A stretch of DNA of 64,000 bases from Paenibacillus sp. FSL R5-0341 (GTDB lineage Bacteria > Bacillota > Bacilli > Paenibacillales > Paenibacillaceae): the NCBI RefSeq assembly GCF_037975235.1, contig NZ_CP150241.1, positions 5,270,001 to 5,334,000 on the forward strand, in the 5' to 3' direction. Below the pieces are notes generated by a model, which was not told the DNA's origin, did not search any database, and saw nothing but the letters and a program-made list of their open reading frames with translations. The position numbers and the translations under genes were made by a program. The first letter of the stretch is position 1; the number at the start of each line of letters is the position of its first letter. Below, one piece after another: positions 8,635 through 16,251 of the stretch.

Positions 8635-9399
8635 TTATACTCCCAACCAGCGTTTGAACATATGCTTGGTCGTTTGTTTGTTCATTTCGGCAATGGAGGT
8701 TGTCAGTGGAATACCTTTTGGACAAGATTGCACACAGTTCTGTGAGTTACCACAGCCCTCAATGCCTCCGTCTTCCATCAACGCTTCCAGACGATCATCG
8801 GCGTTCATCTCCCCTGTTGGGTGAGCATTGAACAGGCGCACTTGGGAAAGCGCTGCTGGACCAATAAAGTCTGTCTTCTCATTGACGTTCGGGCATGCCT
8901 CCAGACATACACCACATGTCATGCATTTGGACAGCTCATATGCCCACTGACGCTTCTTCTCAGGCATCCGTGGACCTGGACCGAGGTCATAGGTACCATC
9001 GATCGGAATCCATGCTTTAACGCGTTTCAGGGCGCTAAACATCCGGGTACGGTCGATGACCAGGTCACGAACCACCGGGAATGTCTTCATTGGTTCGATG
9101 CGAACAGGCTGTTCAAGCTTGTCGATCAGGGCTGCACACGCTTGACGTGGCTTGCCGTTGATGACCATGGAGCAGGCACCGCAGACTTCTTCGAGACAGT
9201 TGGAATCCCAGCACACGGGAGCAATGGATTTGCCATCTGTATTAACCGGGTTACGCTGAATCTCCATTAGGGCGCTGATCACGTTCATGTTGGGACGGTA
9301 CGGAAGCTCAAATTCTTCGTTGTACGAAGATGACTCCGGGCTGTCCTGACGGGTGATGATAAACTTGACGGTTTTGTTGGCTGTAGCTTGTTCCGCCAT
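8635..9399 (-). CDS. sdhB: Succinate dehydrogenase iron-sulfur subunit
   Basis: Electron-transfer subunit of respiratory complex II, on the inner face of the membrane. The 254-aa protein holds the three cluster motifs: the [2Fe-2S] site with Cys in CWDSNCLEEVCGAC, the [4Fe-4S] site CMTCGVCLEACP, and the third site with CGNSQNCVQSCPKG. The ATG at 9399 has GAGGAGGGG upstream, and an in-frame start at 9462 lies inside the repeat zone and is rejected. It should be the last gene of sdhCAB but is separated from sdhA by 656 bp of repeats, an unusual gap for this operon. Confidence 0.96.
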   Translation of the reverse strand: MAEQATANKTVKFIITRQDSPESSSYNEEFELPYRPNMNVISALMEIQRNPVNTDGKSIAPVCWDSNCLEEVCGACSMVINGKPRQACAALIDKLEQPVRIEPMKTFPVVRDLVIDRTRMFSALKRVKAWIPIDGTYDLGPGPRMPEKKRQWAYELSKCMTCGVCLEACPNVNEKTDFIGPAALSQVRLFNAHPTGEMNADDRLEALMEDGGIEGCGNSQNCVQSCPKGIPLTTSIAEMNKQTTKHMFKRWLGV

Positions 9400-9457
9400 A
9401 TCGTTGTCCCCTCCTCTGGTGACGATGATTGTATTGCTGATGCGCAAAATGGTTTGG

Positions 9458-9608
9458 TGCACGGGAGACGCTTCGTCAGCGGAATGCCCCTCTGATCGCT
9501 GTTATCCCCGGATTTTTTTGATCAACCCTTTCCAGGGTTAAAATCCGGTGATAAAGGCGAGCGCTTCGCTTCTTCTGGGCATTTCCGCTTCCTCCGCTAC
9601 GTCGTGCA
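9458..9608 (+). repeat. Family 1 variant, copy D, between sdhB and sdhA
   Basis: The core (GATCGCTGTTATCCCC...TCCGGTGATAAAGGCG) matches family 1. The end arms are different: TGCACGGGAGACG...GGAATGCC at the left is matched by GGGCATTTCCGC...GTCGTGCA at the right. The AGCTTTC/GAAAGCT hairpin is missing. Confidence 0.75.
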
Positions 9609-9950
9609 CTGGGTCACTTTGCTGGAAACTGCACTCCATTCATGTTGGATGGCAGCATTGAAGTTCTGAAGCATCGCTAAGGCGCGTTGCTTCTTCAGGG
9701 CATTTCCGCTTCCTCCGCTACGTCGTGCACTGGGTCACTTTGCTGGAAACTGCACTCCATTCATGCTGGATGGGCAGTATTGAAGTTCTGAAGCATCGCT
9801 AGGCGCTTTGCTTCTTCTGGGCATTGCTGTTTCCTTCGCTATGTTGTGCACGTGGGTCACTTTACTGGAAAACTGCACTCCATTCATGCTGAATGGGCAG
9901 TATTGAAGTTCTGAAGCATCGCTAGGCGCTTGCTTCTTCTGGGCCTTTCC
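9572..9950. repeat. 121-bp tandem repeat array, about three units
   Basis: ATTTCCGCTTCC-type segments recur at 9581, 9702 and 9823 and partly near 9945, a period of 121-122 bp. Each unit contains CACTGGGTCACTTT, CTGGAAACTGCACTCC and TTGAAGTTCTGAAGCATCGC. The first unit starts in the right arm of repeat copy D, so the array probably grew from it. After it a small hairpin (ACTTTGAAGAAG / CTTCTCCAAAGT) lies near 9966-9999. No gene is seen in 9400-10055. Confidence 0.9.
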
Positions 9951-10055
9951 TTCACTTTGATTGCAGTAACTTTGAAGAAGCTTTGCTTCTCCAAAGTTCT
10001 CCTGCCTCTCCGTTCAGGTGTTTAACTATTCATTGCATGAATAGTATGGTACTAC

Positions 10056-11798
10056 TTAATCCTTAGAGTAGTCCCGGATACGTGGTGGGATCAGGGATAC
10101 GTCTACGGGCTCGTACGAGATTTTCGGGCCTTCCTTCGACCAGCTTGCGATGGTCGTTTTCAGGAACTCTTCGTCATTACGCTCCGTAAATTCCGGTTTG
10201 TAATGCGCGCCACGGCTTTCGTTACGCAGCAGTGCGCCCAGCGTCATCGCTTCTGCCAACTCAATCATGTTCCACAGTTGGCGGGTGAACGCTGCGCTCG
10301 GGTTGTTCCAACCGGAGCTGTCGTACATGTTGATTTTGCCGTAACGCTCTTTCAATTCCTTGATCTTGCCGATCGTGGCTTCAAGCTTGTCGTTGTAGCG
10401 TACAACCGTCATGTTGGCTGTCATCCACTCGCCAAGCTCTTTATGAATGACATAGGCATTTTCCGTGCCCTGCATTTTCAAGATGCCTTCGTATTTGTCG
10501 CTTTGTTGTTTGGTGTGTTTCTCGAATACGGAAGATGGGATATCAGCGGACGATTTTTTGAGTCCTTTGATATATTCAGCCGCTTTCGGTCCAGCCACCA
10601 TACCACCATAGATCGCGGATACGAGTGAGTTTGCACCCAGACGGTTCGCACCATGGTATTGATATTCACATTCACCAGCTGCGAACAGCCCCGGAATGTT
10701 GGTCATTTGGTTGTAATCTACCCACATGCCGCCCATGGAATAATGGACTGCCGGGAAGATTTTCATCGGGATTTTACGCGGGTCATCGCCCATGAACTTC
10801 TCATAGATCTCAATGATTCCGCCGAGTTTAACATCAAGCTCCTTCGGATCTTTGTGCGACAGGTCGAGATAAACCATGTTCTCGCCGTTCACACCCAAGC
10901 CCATGTCTACGCAGACGCTGAAAATTTCACGAGTCGCGATATCACGCGGAACCAGGTTACCATAGGACGGATATTTTTCTTCAAGGAAGTACCACGGCTT
11001 GCCGTCTTTGTACGTCCAGATCCGTCCACCTTCACCACGCGCGGATTCGGACATGAGACGCAGCTTGTCATCCCCTGGAATGGCTGTCGGGTGAATTTGA
11101 ATGAACTCACCGTTAGCATAATTCACACCTTGCTGATACACCGCACTTGCAGCTGTACCTGTGTTAATTACCGAGTTGGTCGTTTTACCGAAGATGATAC
11201 CGGGACCACCACTCGCCAGAATAACTGCTTCTGCCGGGAAGGTCTGTACTTTCATCGTTTTCAGATCCTGAGCTACGATCCCGCGACATACCCCTTCATC
11301 ATCCAAAACGGCCTGCAGGAATTCCCAGTTCTCGTATTTCGTAACCAGGCCCGCTGCTTCCCAGCGACGCACCTGCTCGTCTAATGCATAGAGCAATTGT
11401 TGCCCTGTTGTCGCTCCGGCAAACGCCGTACGGTGATGCTTTGTTCCCCCGAAACGACGGAAATCAAGCAAACCTTCCGGTGTCCGGTTGAACATTACGC
11501 CCATACGGTCCATCAAGTGAATGATGCCAGGTGCTGCTTCGCACATCGCTTTAACAGGAGGTTGGTTCGCAAGGAAGTCACCGCCGTATACCGTATCGTC
11601 AAAGTGTACCCATGGGGAGTCACCCTCACCCTTGGTATTTACCGCTCCGTTAATGCCGCCTTGTGCGCATACAGAGTGGGATCGTTTAACAGGAACCAGT
11701 GAAAATAAATGAACATGGACTCCGGCTTCAGCCGATTTGATCGCCGCCATCAAGCCTGCGAGACCGCCGCCCACAATAATTACATTCGTTGATGCCAT
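10056..11798 (-). CDS. sdhA: Succinate dehydrogenase flavoprotein subunit
   Basis: Catalytic subunit of complex II, oxidising succinate to fumarate. The 580-aa protein begins with the FAD-binding motif IIVGGGLAGLMAA. SHSVCAQGGINGA contains His41, the expected covalent FAD attachment site. HPTAIPGDDKL and the later SARGEGGRIW, HYSMGGMWVDYN and GANRLGANSL segments are family signatures at and near the active site. The ATG has AAGGGAG upstream. It lies 43 bp after sdhC, as expected for one operon. Length and order match B. subtilis SdhA. Confidence 0.97.
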   Translation of the reverse strand: MASTNVIIVGGGLAGLMAAIKSAEAGVHVHLFSLVPVKRSHSVCAQGGINGAVNTKGEGDSPWVHFDDTVYGGDFLANQPPVKAMCEAAPGIIHLMDRMGVMFNRTPEGLLDFRRFGGTKHHRTAFAGATTGQQLLYALDEQVRRWEAAGLVTKYENWEFLQAVLDDEGVCRGIVAQDLKTMKVQTFPAEAVILASGGPGIIFGKTTNSVINTGTAASAVYQQGVNYANGEFIQIHPTAIPGDDKLRLMSESARGEGGRIWTYKDGKPWYFLEEKYPSYGNLVPRDIATREIFSVCVDMGLGVNGENMVYLDLSHKDPKELDVKLGGIIEIYEKFMGDDPRKIPMKIFPAVHYSMGGMWVDYNQMTNIPGLFAAGECEYQYHGANRLGANSLVSAIYGGMVAGPKAAEYIKGLKKSSADIPSSVFEKHTKQQSDKYEGILKMQGTENAYVIHKELGEWMTANMTVVRYNDKLEATIGKIKELKERYGKINMYDSSGWNNPSAAFTRQLWNMIELAEAMTLGALLRNESRGAHYKPEFTERNDEEFLKTTIASWSKEGPKISYEPVDVSLIPPRIRDYSKD

Positions 11799-11841
11799 TG
11801 CTGTTCACTCCCTTATAAGTCAGCATTTATACGCTAAATGC

Positions 11842-12510
11842 TTAAATTAGAACTGTTTTAACTGCGTCAATCATCGAAGTAGCTGTCTGGAAATCAATGC
11901 TCCGGAAAGCAAATAGTGAAGCAATAAACATGATGGAAACGATAGCGAACAAACTCATACATACGTAAGAGGATACACGCTGCGCACGCGGACCAACTGT
12001 AATCCCCCAGCTAACGAGGAACGACCACAGGCCATTGGCAAAGTGATATGAAGCCGCAACCACACTGATCATATATATCGCAAAGGTTATCGGATTCGTC
12101 ACCGCATCATGTATGACGCCGCCAATCTCTTCATGGGATACGTTACCCAGTGCAATCTGTACCCGCGTCTCCCATACGTGCCAAATGACGAATACAAACG
12201 TAATGATACCGCTTACCCTCTGCAACGTGTAGCGCCAGTTGCGCTCATTACCGTAACGCCCAACGTTAGGCTTGGCCTGATAGGCAATGTAAAGACCGTA
12301 AACACCGTGATAGAACAACGGCAGCCAAATGAGTGTCGCCTCAATTACAATAACAAGAGGCAAACCGTTCAGAAATGCAACGGCACCATAAAAAGCTTCT
12401 TTGCCGCCTTCAACTGCTGTGAAGTTCGTCACCAAGTGCTCAATAAAGAACAGACTGAGCGGAATGACGCCAAGCAAGGAGTGCAGCTTTCTGGAGTAAA
12501 ACCCTTTCAT
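11842..12510 (-). CDS. sdhC: Succinate dehydrogenase cytochrome b558 subunit
   Basis: Membrane anchor of complex II that binds heme b and transfers electrons to menaquinone. The 222-aa protein shows five hydrophobic segments and several membrane-embedded histidines, including those in KLHSLLG, IEHLVTN, YHGVYGLY, FVIWHVWET and SYHFANGLW. This single-anchor, diheme type is characteristic of Bacillota. The start at 12510 (MKGFYSRKLHS) has GGGG 11 nt upstream, and an earlier in-frame ATG at 12561 has no good site. It is the first gene of the operon. Confidence 0.95.
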   Translation of the reverse strand: MKGFYSRKLHSLLGVIPLSLFFIEHLVTNFTAVEGGKEAFYGAVAFLNGLPLVIVIEATLIWLPLFYHGVYGLYIAYQAKPNVGRYGNERNWRYTLQRVSGIITFVFVIWHVWETRVQIALGNVSHEEIGGVIHDAVTNPITFAIYMISVVAASYHFANGLWSFLVSWGITVGPRAQRVSSYVCMSLFAIVSIMFIASLFAFRSIDFQTATSMIDAVKTVLI

Positions 12511-12563
12511 AAAATGTCGATCCCCTTTCGCTAAATACAACGTTTTCATAAATGATTTCACTT

Positions 12564-12644
12564 ATCGTGACACGAATCCTTTTCCATGAAAAGGTTCGAC
12601 AAATTGTTCCGTTTTCGCCAGGTGTGAACAACTTGTGTCACGAT
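12564..12644. promoter_or_regulatory. Paired near-palindromic 11-mers upstream of sdhC
   Basis: TCGTGACACGA at 12565-12575 and TTGTGTCACGA at 12633-12643 are each near palindromes and lie in inverted orientation about 57 bp apart, between sdhC and the divergent LysR gene. The spacing suggests operator sites. The binding protein is unknown. Confidence 0.4.
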
Positions 12645-12697
12645 TCATGTTACTCCTTTTTTTCTTATAAGGGAATTGCAATATAATTATTAAATGT

Positions 12698-12715
12698 TAT
12701 AACCTATAGGTATAA
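12698..12715. promoter_or_regulatory. Candidate LysR-type operator
   Basis: TTATAACCTATAGGTATAA is a near-perfect dyad of the T-N11-A type that LysR proteins bind. It is placed about 100 bp before the LysR start and about 190 bp before sdhC, a typical position for autoregulation plus control of the divergent gene. Confidence 0.4.
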
Positions 12716-12812
12716 GCAGTGAAACATTGGGTTTACAGGCCATACAACATGGAAAACGATTAAGCAAGGGCAAGAATCACACTCATCACTCATGGAAAAG
12801 AGGTCGTTATTC

Positions 12813-13736
12813 ATGTTCGAAGAGTTAAACGCATTTGCAGCGGTCGTGGAGCAGTCCAGCCTGAACCGTGCATCCAAGTTACTGAACTTGTCCCAACCCG
12901 CACTCTCACGCAAAATTGCTAAATTGGAGGATGAACTCGGGGTTGCCCTATTCCACCGCCGGGGCAAACGGCTGGAGTTAACCAGTGTGGGCCAGCTCGC
13001 CTATACGTTCGCGGTAGAACAGAAGCAACAGCAGCAGAAGTTCCTGACGATGCTCGCCCAGTATAAGGATGAAGAACAGAGCACCATTACACTCGGCGCA
13101 AGCCTGACGACGCTTCAAACTACGTTACCGCCTCTGGTTAATGCCTTTATGGAGAAACATCCGAATGCCGAACTGAAATTGTTGACGGGGAAAACGCATG
13201 AGATTGTCTCTTTTGTACGTGACAAAAAAGCCGATGTGGGTATTGTTGCTTCTTCCATCAGCGAAGTAGGGCTTAACTGTGTGCCGCTCTTTGACGATCA
13301 TCTGGAGCTGGTAGTGCCGCTCACGCACCCTTTGTCCGGCAAGGAAGCCGGAATGGAGCATTTGCAGGATCTGCCGATGATCACGTTCTCCAAAGGCACC
13401 TGGTACCGCAAATTAACGGACGACCTCTTCCAGCGCTGTGCCGTGATGCCGGATATTCGTATGGAGATTGATTCCTTCGAAGCGATCATCCGACTTCTGC
13501 CTTCCGCCAAAGCCGCTGCTCTATTACCCAAGTCATATCTCCGTCCACAATTGCTCGCGGACAACGATCTGGTTTCTGTTCATTTGCCACAACTACAACA
13601 GACCCGAAGAACTACCTGCATGATCTATGGGGAAAAGGAAGACCTCAGTGAGACCTCCAGACAATGGGTCAAGGAGACGGCCGCACTCTTTACAGCAAAG
13701 GCGCCATTGCCCTCACGGAGGACTACGACGCCTTAG
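12813..13736 (+). CDS. LysR-family regulator divergent from sdhCAB
   Basis: A 307-aa regulator with a standard N-terminal helix-turn-helix (FEELNAFAAVVEQSS...NLSQPALSRKIAKLE), then an effector-binding domain. The ATG at 12813 has GAGGT 8 nt upstream and is preferred over an ATG at 12792. It is transcribed away from sdhCAB across a 300-bp region with a dyad of LysR type, so control of succinate dehydrogenase is a reasonable inference. B. subtilis uses the LysR protein CcpC for citric acid cycle genes, but orthology cannot be claimed from this sequence alone. Confidence 0.93.
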   Translation: MFEELNAFAAVVEQSSLNRASKLLNLSQPALSRKIAKLEDELGVALFHRRGKRLELTSVGQLAYTFAVEQKQQQQKFLTMLAQYKDEEQSTITLGASLTTLQTTLPPLVNAFMEKHPNAELKLLTGKTHEIVSFVRDKKADVGIVASSISEVGLNCVPLFDDHLELVVPLTHPLSGKEAGMEHLQDLPMITFSKGTWYRKLTDDLFQRCAVMPDIRMEIDSFEAIIRLLPSAKAAALLPKSYLRPQLLADNDLVSVHLPQLQQTRRTTCMIYGEKEDLSETSRQWVKETAALFTAKAPLPSRRTTTP

Positions 13737-13749
13737 CTTGAATCTGATC

Positions 13750-13780
13750 AGCCAGGCTCCGACGCCTGGCTCCCATTTTT
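13750..13780. terminator. Intrinsic terminator between convergent LysR and ktrA genes
   Basis: AGCCAGGC and GCCTGGCT form a strong stem followed by TTTTT on the plus strand. It lies in the short gap between the convergent genes and mainly serves the LysR gene. Confidence 0.8.
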
Positions 13781-13795
13781 AATCATCTTAACTTA

Positions 13796-14467
13796 TCAGC
13801 TCTCCTGGCTGATAACCTCCTCTTCAAATCGGTCGATATCTGCATTATTACCAATAATGACCATAATATCCCCCATCTGAAGCGAGTCCAGTGCTGTCGG
13901 AGCAATAATGACCCCGGCTTCTTTCTGTAACGCCACAATGCTGCAACCAAAACGTACGCGTGCATTCAGGGTGGAAAGGGTTTTGTTGTGCAGACAGGCG
14001 GGAACCTTCATCTCGACAATACTGTAATCATTGGATAGTTCAATGTAATCCAGCAAGTTCGGGGTGACCAGCTGGTGGGCAACCCGAATGCCCATATCCC
14101 GCTCAGGATAAACAACACGATCGATCCCCAGTTTATCCAGTGCTCGTCCGTGAAGGACGGATATGGCCTTGGCCACGACCGTCTTGACGCCCAGTTCTTT
14201 TAACAGAATCGCGGTGAGAATGCTCGTCTGGATATCATCCCCGATGGCAACGATGCAGCAGTCAAAATTACGAATCCCCAGGGAGCGCAGCACTTCCTCA
14301 TCTGTGGCATCGGCTACAACGGCATGGGTGACCAATTCACTTATGTCTTCGACGACTTCTTCATTTTTATCGATCCCGAGCACCTCGTAGCCGAGTTCCA
14401 TCAATTCCTGTGCCAGACTGGAGCCAAATCGTCCGAGCCCAATCACTGCAAACTGCTGTGTTTTCAT
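13796..14467 (-). CDS. ktrA: Ktr potassium uptake system, regulatory RCK subunit
   Basis: Cytoplasmic gating ring of the KtrAB potassium transporter. It has 223 aa. The RCK_N Rossmann fold begins with FAVIGLGRFGSSLA, with acidic residues in GIDKNEE that pair with the nucleotide ribose, and the RCK_C domain fills the last 90 residues (SIVEMKVPA...GDIMVIIG). In this family ATP/ADP binds the N domain and cyclic di-AMP the C domain. It follows ktrB by 17 bp on the same strand, so the two form a pair. KtrA and KtrC cannot be separated with certainty. Confidence 0.92.
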   Translation of the reverse strand: MKTQQFAVIGLGRFGSSLAQELMELGYEVLGIDKNEEVVEDISELVTHAVVADATDEEVLRSLGIRNFDCCIVAIGDDIQTSILTAILLKELGVKTVVAKAISVLHGRALDKLGIDRVVYPERDMGIRVAHQLVTPNLLDYIELSNDYSIVEMKVPACLHNKTLSTLNARVRFGCSIVALQKEAGVIIAPTALDSLQMGDIMVIIGNNADIDRFEEEVISQES

Positions 14468-14484
14468 TGTTCTTCACGAACCCC

Positions 14485-15825
14485 TCATCCAATAATCATT
14501 TTGCCTTCCGGATACCTGTATAACTCTTTACCCTTTTTCTGCCCAAGTGCATACGCTAATGTAATGGGTCCGAGCCTTCCTGCGAACATTGTAAAACAGA
14601 TCAGGAGCTTCCCGATGGTGGTCAGCTTCAGCGTTAGTCCGAGTGATAATCCCACGGTGCCAAAGGCCGATGTCGTTTCAAATAAAATCATCATAAAGCT
14701 GGCTTCTTCCGTGGTACTCAGCGCCATCGTTACGGCTATGATGAACAAGAGCGCCAGCAATGTAATGGTAAGCGCCTTGAAAATCCTTTCCTGTACGAGC
14801 CGATAGCGGAAAAATACGATATCTTCACGTCCACGCATCATGGCGATGACTGCGCCAGCCATAATCATAAATGTCGTCGTTTTGATCCCGCCTCCGGTTG
14901 AGCCCGGTGAAGCACCGATGAACATCAAAATGATGATAAAGAACTGCGTTGCCTGCCTGAGCCCAGCAATGTCTACCGTATTGGCCCCTGCTGTTCGCGG
15001 TGTAACTGACTGGAAGAACGAACCGAGTATTTTGCCACCCCAGTTCAGACCACCGAGCGTCCGGGGATTGCTGAATTCGAATACGAAAATAACGAGTGCA
15101 CCAAACACAATCAACAATCCAGTCATTAACAGTACAACTTTGGAGTGCAGAGACAGCTTCCGCGTTTTGCGGTAATCCACCAGGTCTGACAACACCACAA
15201 AACCGATCCCGCCAGAGACAATCAGGAACATGGCTGTAAAATTCACCAGCGGGTCATATACATATCCGGTCAGACTGCGGAAATCCCCAAACATATCAAA
15301 GCCCGCATTGTTGAACATTGAGATCGCATGCCAGTAACCGTAATAGATCGCCTGTCCGATTGGCATGTCGAACGACCAACGAATGGCAAAGAGCGTACCA
15401 CATATGCCTTCGAGAATGAGTGAGTAGATCACAACTTTACGAATCAGCCGAACGATGCCCTCCATCGTGCTCTGATTCATCGCTTCCTGTAGAATCAGCC
15501 GCTCCCTAAGCGAGATCCGCCGTTTGAACGCAATGGCAACCAACGTAGACATCGTCATGAAGCCAAGTCCGCCAATCTGAATCAGAATCGCGATCACAAC
15601 CTGACCCAGCACCGAAAAATGAGTCCCTGTATCGACCACAACCAAACCGGTGACACATACGGCCGAAGTTGCCGTAAAGAGCGCATCAATAAATGCAAGG
15701 CTATCACCGTTTCGGCTGGATGCCGGAAGCATTAATAGCAGTGTGCCTACCAATATGATGGCAGCAAACCCTAACACAAGAATACGTGGTGGCGATAATC
15801 GCATCCATTGAACATTCAGTTTCAC
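14485..15825 (-). CDS. ktrB: Ktr/Trk potassium transporter membrane subunit
   Basis: Potassium channel-like translocation subunit of 446 aa with about eight or more membrane helices and the repeated pore-loop plan of the TrkH/KtrB family. Pore segments include TATSAVCVTGL, NAGFDMFG, GASPGSTGGGIKT and ETTSAFGTVGLS, each contributing a selectivity-filter glycine. The likely start is GTG at 15825, with GAGG about 15 nt upstream; an ATG at 15804 is possible but has no ribosome site. It is co-transcribed with ktrA just downstream. Confidence 0.94.
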   Translation of the reverse strand: MKLNVQWMRLSPPRILVLGFAAIILVGTLLLMLPASSRNGDSLAFIDALFTATSAVCVTGLVVVDTGTHFSVLGQVVIAILIQIGGLGFMTMSTLVAIAFKRRISLRERLILQEAMNQSTMEGIVRLIRKVVIYSLILEGICGTLFAIRWSFDMPIGQAIYYGYWHAISMFNNAGFDMFGDFRSLTGYVYDPLVNFTAMFLIVSGGIGFVVLSDLVDYRKTRKLSLHSKVVLLMTGLLIVFGALVIFVFEFSNPRTLGGLNWGGKILGSFFQSVTPRTAGANTVDIAGLRQATQFFIIILMFIGASPGSTGGGIKTTTFMIMAGAVIAMMRGREDIVFFRYRLVQERIFKALTITLLALLFIIAVTMALSTTEEASFMMILFETTSAFGTVGLSLGLTLKLTTIGKLLICFTMFAGRLGPITLAYALGQKKGKELYRYPEGKMIIG

Positions 15826-15861
15826 TTAAGTATCATCCATCCTCTGCTAAAATGAAAATAA

Positions 15862-15878
15862 CTCCACACCCCGTGGAG
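15862..15878 (-). other. Small hairpin in the ktrB leader
   Basis: CTCCAC-ACCCC-GTGGAG lies about 37 nt before the ktrB start. The rest of 15826-16251 has no convincing gene. I looked for a cyclic di-AMP riboswitch and did not recognise one. Confidence 0.3.
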
Positions 15879-16251
15879 CCTTCTTCATCTGAAATGCTGT
15901 TTCCAAACGTTAAACATGTATGATTCAGATTAAAACGACATATATAATGAAGTTGGAATATAATCTATTCGTTCCCTTGTTGGGCGAAAGACATGCGAAT
16001 CGTTGCACATTTGTTTCAAAATTATAAGCGCTGCGGCGTTTGCAGACAAAACGTTTTTTGTGTAAATCGGATCGAATTCAGCCAAAAAGGGAAAAACTCA
16101 GATATGGCGACGGATGGATCAGATTCTTTCGGTCCTTTTCATTCATTTTCAAGGATTTACACCCGTTTTCGTTACATCATTGGCATTCATGCATCGCCCT
16201 GTGCTATGTTTACTTTAATATCCATATTAGATTAAGGAGGAACACCATTAC

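Noticed and set aside
9572..9950. Possible CRISPR array
   Set aside because: Units are about 121 bp and repeat as a whole with no unique spacers, and no cas genes are present.
15993..16235. Frame of 80 codons before the CPBP gene
   Set aside because: No ribosome site, no plausible protein features, and it occupies the region expected to hold the promoter.
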